Of a stretch of DNA of 64,000 bases, positions 60,767 through 64,000 are shown piece after piece. Origin of the DNA: Bradyrhizobium sp. B097 (GTDB taxonomy: Bacteria > Pseudomonadota > Alphaproteobacteria > Rhizobiales > Xanthobacteraceae). The notes beneath the pieces are model-generated. The model saw only the letters and a list, made by a program, of their open reading frames with translations. It did not search any database and was not told the origin of the DNA. Position numbers and translations under genes: made by a program. The stretch is from the NCBI RefSeq assembly GCF_038957035.1, contig NZ_CP152412.1:806001-870000 (forward strand), in the 5' to 3' direction. The first letter of the stretch is position 1; every line of letters starts with the position of its first letter.

Positions 60767-62161
60767 ATGCACGGACTTTTCAAGTGGAGTAGCAAGTGGT
60801 GGCCGGGGGTGATTCCACTGGTCGTCCTGTGGGGCATCGCGGCCTGGACCTCAACGGTAACGGTCGAGGCGGATCTTGCTGCGCGCTCTAATGCCGCACT
60901 CAAGGACACCGTGCTCGACAAGCGCCGCATCAGCGTCGACGGCCGCGACGTGACCTTTGCGGCCAATGCCTTCTCCGAGGATGGCCGGCTCAGCGCAGTG
61001 GCCTCGGTCGAGGCCGTGCCGGGCGTGCGGCTGGTCAACGACGAGACCCGCCTCGTTCCCGAAGCCAAGCCCTTTGTGTGGTCCGCCGAACGCGACGTGG
61101 TGCGGGTCACGCTTGGCGGCAATGCGCCGCTGCCGTCGAGCAAGAGCAAGCTGACCGAGGCCGCGAAGGCGAGTCTTGGCGGCGTCGAGGTGGTGGATCA
61201 GATGGCGCTCGCACGTGGTGCGCCGTCGCGGTTCGACCCGGCGGCGCAGTTGCTGCTCGACCAGATCGGCAAATTGAAGGAAGGCAAGATCACGCTGACC
61301 GACAACAAGGTTGCTCTTGCCGGCATGGCGCGCGAGCTCGGCGGACGCGAAGCGGTCGCGGCGGCGCTGAAGAATCTGCCAGAAGGCTATTCGATCGCCG
61401 CCAACGACATCAAGGCGCCGCCTTACGTGTTCCAGGCCTACAAGGATCCGGTCGCCGTCACGCTGACGCTGACCGGCTATGTGCCCGACAACAACGTGCA
61501 TGCCGCGCTGGTCGCCGCCGCCGGCCGCAAGTTCTTCAGCGAAAAGGTCGTGGACAATCTCAAGGCCAGCCTCGGCGCGCCGTCAGGGTTTGCGGCGGCC
61601 GTGGTGCCTGCGCTCGGCGCGCTGTCGCGGCTGTCGACCGGGACGCTCGTGGTGTCGGACCGCGAGGTGAAGCTGTCGGGCGATGCGCTCTATGATGCCG
61701 CGGCCGGCCAGATCCGCGACGGGCTCGGCAAGGATTTTCCGCAGGGCTGGCAGTACAAGGCCGAGGTCACGGTCAAGCCGGCGGCGGCGCCGGTCGATCC
61801 GACGGTGTGTCAGCAGCTGTTTTCCGAGATCCTCTCCAAGGGTAAGATCCGCTTCGAGTCCGGCAGGGCCGACATCGTGCCTGACTCCGCCGGTCTGCTC
61901 GACCGCCTGATCGAGACCGCGATGCGCTGTCCCAATGCGACGATCGAAGTCGCCGGCCATACCGACAGCGACGGTGAGGAGGCGGCCAACCAGGCCTTGT
62001 CGGAGCGCCGCGCGCAGGCCGTGGTCGATTACCTCGTGCGCGCCGGACTGCCTGCCAACCGCTTCACCCCGATCGGCTACGGCAGCACGCAGCCGCTCGC
62101 CGGCAACGAGAGTGAAGATGGCAAGGCGCAGAACCGCCGCATCGAATTCGTGGTGAAGTAG
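60767..62161 (+). CDS. OmpA-family protein with N-terminal membrane anchor
   Basis: A 464-residue envelope protein. A single membrane segment (about residues 10-28, WWPGVIPLVVLWGIAAW) anchors it; two long BON-like or repeat regions follow (about 40-330). The C-terminal OmpA/MotB domain (about 350-464) carries EVAGHTDSDGEEAANQALSE and NRFTPIGYGSTQPL, which bind peptidoglycan. Overlaps almost directly with the next small membrane gene (3-base gap). Confidence 0.86.
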   Translation: MHGLFKWSSKWWPGVIPLVVLWGIAAWTSTVTVEADLAARSNAALKDTVLDKRRISVDGRDVTFAANAFSEDGRLSAVASVEAVPGVRLVNDETRLVPEAKPFVWSAERDVVRVTLGGNAPLPSSKSKLTEAAKASLGGVEVVDQMALARGAPSRFDPAAQLLLDQIGKLKEGKITLTDNKVALAGMARELGGREAVAAALKNLPEGYSIAANDIKAPPYVFQAYKDPVAVTLTLTGYVPDNNVHAALVAAAGRKFFSEKVVDNLKASLGAPSGFAAAVVPALGALSRLSTGTLVVSDREVKLSGDALYDAAAGQIRDGLGKDFPQGWQYKAEVTVKPAAAPVDPTVCQQLFSEILSKGKIRFESGRADIVPDSAGLLDRLIETAMRCPNATIEVAGHTDSDGEEAANQALSERRAQAVVDYLVRAGLPANRFTPIGYGSTQPLAGNESEDGKAQNRRIEFVVK

Positions 62162-62163
62162 CG

Positions 62164-62460
62164 ATGACTGTGCTTGCGACATTCTTCTGGGGTTGGCTGC
62201 TCGGCGCCGCGCTGCTCGGCTTCGGCATGGGCTGGATCGCGGTGGTGCATCGGGCGCCGGGCGTCTCGAAGATGTGGATGCGCTGGCTCGCGCTGCTCGC
62301 CGCCGCGCTGGTGGCGGCATCGTTTGCGCGGGTCGTGCCCGGTCGTTTCGGCTACGGGCTCGATCTCTTCCTGGTCATGTTCGCGCTCTATCTCGTCGGC
62401 TGCGCGATCGGCTCCTGGCTGCGCGACTGGGTGGTTTCGCGCAGCAGGCCCGCGAGCTGA
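62164..62460 (+). CDS. Small membrane protein
   Basis: A 98-residue protein with about three hydrophobic segments (FFWGWLLGAALLGFGMGWIAVV, then WLALLAAALVAAS, and LFLVMFALYLVGCAIGSWL). It follows the OmpA-like gene by 2 bases, so the two are coupled and may work together at the envelope. No known family. Confidence 0.75.
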   Translation: MTVLATFFWGWLLGAALLGFGMGWIAVVHRAPGVSKMWMRWLALLAAALVAASFARVVPGRFGYGLDLFLVMFALYLVGCAIGSWLRDWVVSRSRPAS

Positions 62461-62531
62461 CCCCAAACCCCTGACCCAACAGGACTGAGCGGCGCCGCCG
62501 AGCGCGGGGCGGGCCGCACGCATTTTGCTGC

Positions 62532-62560
62532 TTGACATCAATACGTACGTACGTATTAAA
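62532..62560 (+). promoter_or_regulatory. Promoter with TetR operator between -35 and -10
   Basis: TTGACA (62532-62537) and ATTAAA (62555-62560) are 17 bp apart. A perfect 18-bp palindrome, AATACGTAC/GTACGTATT (62540-62557), fills the spacer. The TetR ATG at 62568 is only 8 bases after the -10, so the message is probably leaderless. Confidence 0.75.
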
Positions 62561-62567
62561 TGCGTCC

Positions 62568-63158
62568 ATGCCAAAACCCTCTCTCCGCGATGCCATCCTC
62601 GACGCCGGCCTGAAGGAAATGTTCCGGACCGGCTATCACGGCACCAGCGTGCGCGACGTCACCACGGCTGCCGGCGCGCCGCAGGGCTCGTTCACCAACC
62701 ATTTCCGCTCCAAGGAGTTGTTCGCGTCGGAAGTGCTCGACCGCTACTTCCTCTATGTGCGTGGCCTCGTCGCGGAAGCCCTCGGCGACACGACGTTGCC
62801 GCCGCGCGACAGGCTCCGGCGCTATCTCGATCTCATCACCGGCAAGCTGGCGCATGACGGCTTCACCCGCGGCTGCCTGATCGGCGATTTCAGCCTCGAG
62901 GCGGCGGGCTCGAGCGAGATGCTGCGCGAGCAGCTCGACGAGATCTTCAGGGAATGGCGCGCGCCGTTTGCGGCCTGCATCGCCGAAGCCCAGGCCAAAC
63001 GCGAGATCGCGTCCGACTTCGATCCCGATGCGCTTGCCGATTTCCTGCTCGCATCCTGGCAGGGCGCGATGTTGCGCATGAAGGTCGAGCGCAGCGCGGC
63101 CGCGCTCGAGCGTTTCAAGACGATCGCTTTCCAAACCGTGTTCAAGGAGTTGCCATGA
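62568..63158 (+). CDS. TetR-family repressor of the dehalogenase
   Basis: A 196-residue TetR regulator: helix-turn-helix about 10-55 (LKEMFRTGYHGTSVRDVTTAAGAPQGSFTNHF), then a helical ligand-binding part ending FQTVFKELP. The ATG at 62568 is chosen over 62532 because the latter lies in the -35 box. The stop overlaps the dehalogenase start (ATGA), so repressor and enzyme are coupled; the palindrome in its own promoter suggests autorepression. In Bradyrhizobium a TetR gene precedes dbjA likewise. Confidence 0.9.
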   Translation: MPKPSLRDAILDAGLKEMFRTGYHGTSVRDVTTAAGAPQGSFTNHFRSKELFASEVLDRYFLYVRGLVAEALGDTTLPPRDRLRRYLDLITGKLAHDGFTRGCLIGDFSLEAAGSSEMLREQLDEIFREWRAPFAACIAEAQAKREIASDFDPDALADFLLASWQGAMLRMKVERSAAALERFKTIAFQTVFKELP

Positions 63159-64000
63159 CCATGTCTGCCGATATCAGTCTGCATCATCGCCCGGTGTTCG
63201 GGACCACGATGGCCTATCGCGAAACCGGACGCAGCGACGCACCGCACGTGCTGTTCCTGCACGGCAATCCGACGTCATCCTATATCTGGCGCAACATCAT
63301 GCCGTTGGTGGCGCCGGTCGGGCACTGCATCGCGCCCGATCTGATCGGCTACGGCCAGTCCGGCAAGCCCGACATCGCCTACCGCTTCTTCGACCATGCC
63401 GACTATCTCGATGCGCTGATCGACGAGCTCGGCATCAGCTCGGCGTATCTCGTCGCGCAGGATTGGGGCACGGCGCTCGCGTTCCATCTTGCGGCGCGCC
63501 GTCAGCAATTCGTGCGTGGGCTCGCCTTCATGGAGTTCATCCGGCCGATGTCGACATGGAGCGATTTCGATCCCGATCACGGCGTGCGCGAAGAAACCTT
63601 TCGCAAGTTCAGGACCGAAGGTGTGGGCGAGGCGATGATTCTGGAAGGCAATGCCTTCATCGAGCGCGTTCTTCCGAACGGGATGCTGCGCAAGCTGAGT
63701 GAGGAAGAGATGGCCGCTTACCGTGCGCCGTTTACGACGCGCGAGAGCCGCAAGCCGACCTTGATGCTGCCGCGCGAGCTGCCGATCGCGGGCGAACCTG
63801 CCGACGTCGATCAGGCGCTCACCACAGCGCACGCGGCGCTCGCGGCATCGACCTATCCGAAGCTGTTGTTCGCCGGGGCTCCCGGAGCCTTGGTGTCGCC
63901 GGCCTTCGCCGCGGATTTCGCGGCGAGGCTGCAGCATTGCGCGGTCATTCAGCTCGGCGCGGGCGCGCATTATCTGCAGGAGGATCATCCGGAGGCGATC
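63155..64000 (+). CDS. dhaA: Haloalkane dehalogenase, DbjA-like (3' end beyond window)
   Basis: Splits haloalkanes to alcohol and halide by an ester intermediate. All 282 visible residues match the family, closest by memory to DbjA of Bradyrhizobium: Asn38 in HGNP, nucleophile Asp103 and halide Trp104 in AQDWGTALAF, Glu127 in FMEFI, and His272 in GAGAHYLQEDH. DbjA has its His at 280, because an extra surface fragment near 140-147 is missing here. AAGGAG lies 5 bases before the ATG, which overlaps the TetR stop. The gene runs off the window at 64000, missing roughly the last 20-30 residues. Confidence 0.93.
   Translation, partial: MTMSADISLHHRPVFGTTMAYRETGRSDAPHVLFLHGNPTSSYIWRNIMPLVAPVGHCIAPDLIGYGQSGKPDIAYRFFDHADYLDALIDELGISSAYLVAQDWGTALAFHLAARRQQFVRGLAFMEFIRPMSTWSDFDPDHGVREETFRKFRTEGVGEAMILEGNAFIERVLPNGMLRKLSEEEMAAYRAPFTTRESRKPTLMLPRELPIAGEPADVDQALTTAHAALAASTYPKLLFAGAPGALVSPAFAADFAARLQHCAVIQLGAGAHYLQEDHPEAI

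Overview
The window is high-GC alphaproteobacterial DNA, most likely Bradyrhizobium or a close relative such as Rhodopseudomonas. The evidence is a CYP199A-type P450, a box benzoyl-CoA cluster with the regulator BoxR, a DbjA-like haloalkane dehalogenase, several ABC uptake genes for small organic acids, and many paired inverted repeats between genes of the kind common in Bradyrhizobium. Species is an inference; no rRNA or tRNA gene was seen.

Layout. (1) 1-9.4 kb, host genes for nitrogen and aromatic use: the end of an AtzH-like gene, a GntR regulator, allophanate hydrolase (atzF), a MarR regulator divergent from a feruloyl-CoA synthetase, a second MarR divergent from a CYP199A P450, and an ABC solute-binding protein. 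(2) About 9.7-29.2 kb, an integrated genomic island bounded by a perfect 20-bp direct repeat. It carries a tyrosine integrase, an AlpA-like small DNA-binding protein, a P4-type primase-helicase, several unknown genes, a stand-alone FtsH-type (M41) protease, a class III cyclase with TPRs, an MmeI-like restriction-modification enzyme, an SRAP protein and a SIR2-STAND protein resembling Avs5 antiphage defence. It reads as a satellite-like integrative element with defence cargo. (3) 29.3-38.8 kb, assorted host genes: cysteine hydrolase, AraC regulator, tannase-family esterase, type II NADH dehydrogenase, MFS exporter, ECF sigma factor, DUF805 protein. (4) 39.1-56.4 kb, an aromatic acid locus: a complete ABC importer (binding protein plus four membrane/ATPase genes), a glutamine-synthetase-like ligase with a Rieske oxygenase and divergent IclR regulator, then boxR, benzoate-CoA ligase, an alpha/beta hydrolase, boxC and boxB. 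BoxA and the semialdehyde dehydrogenase are not in the window. (5) 56.5-64 kb, host genes ending in a TetR regulator translationally coupled to a haloalkane dehalogenase that runs off the end.

How it works together. Benzoate and related acids would be imported, activated to CoA thioesters, epoxidised by BoxB and ring-opened by BoxC, under BoxR control; two TGCA-N6-TGCA-like boxes sit before boxC. The P450 and feruloyl-CoA synthetase would feed methoxylated or phenylpropenoid lignin monomers toward the same or the protocatechuate route. The island interrupts this catabolic region at an intergenic palindromic repeat; removing it rejoins two halves of that repeat.

Most notable: the island ends and their target repeat, three helically phased repeats beside the AlpA-like gene, an overlapping three-gene operon ending in a stand-alone M41 protease, a 160-bp duplicated gene tail flanking the cyclase gene, the SIR2-STAND gene, and a dehalogenase that lacks the extra loop of DbjA.
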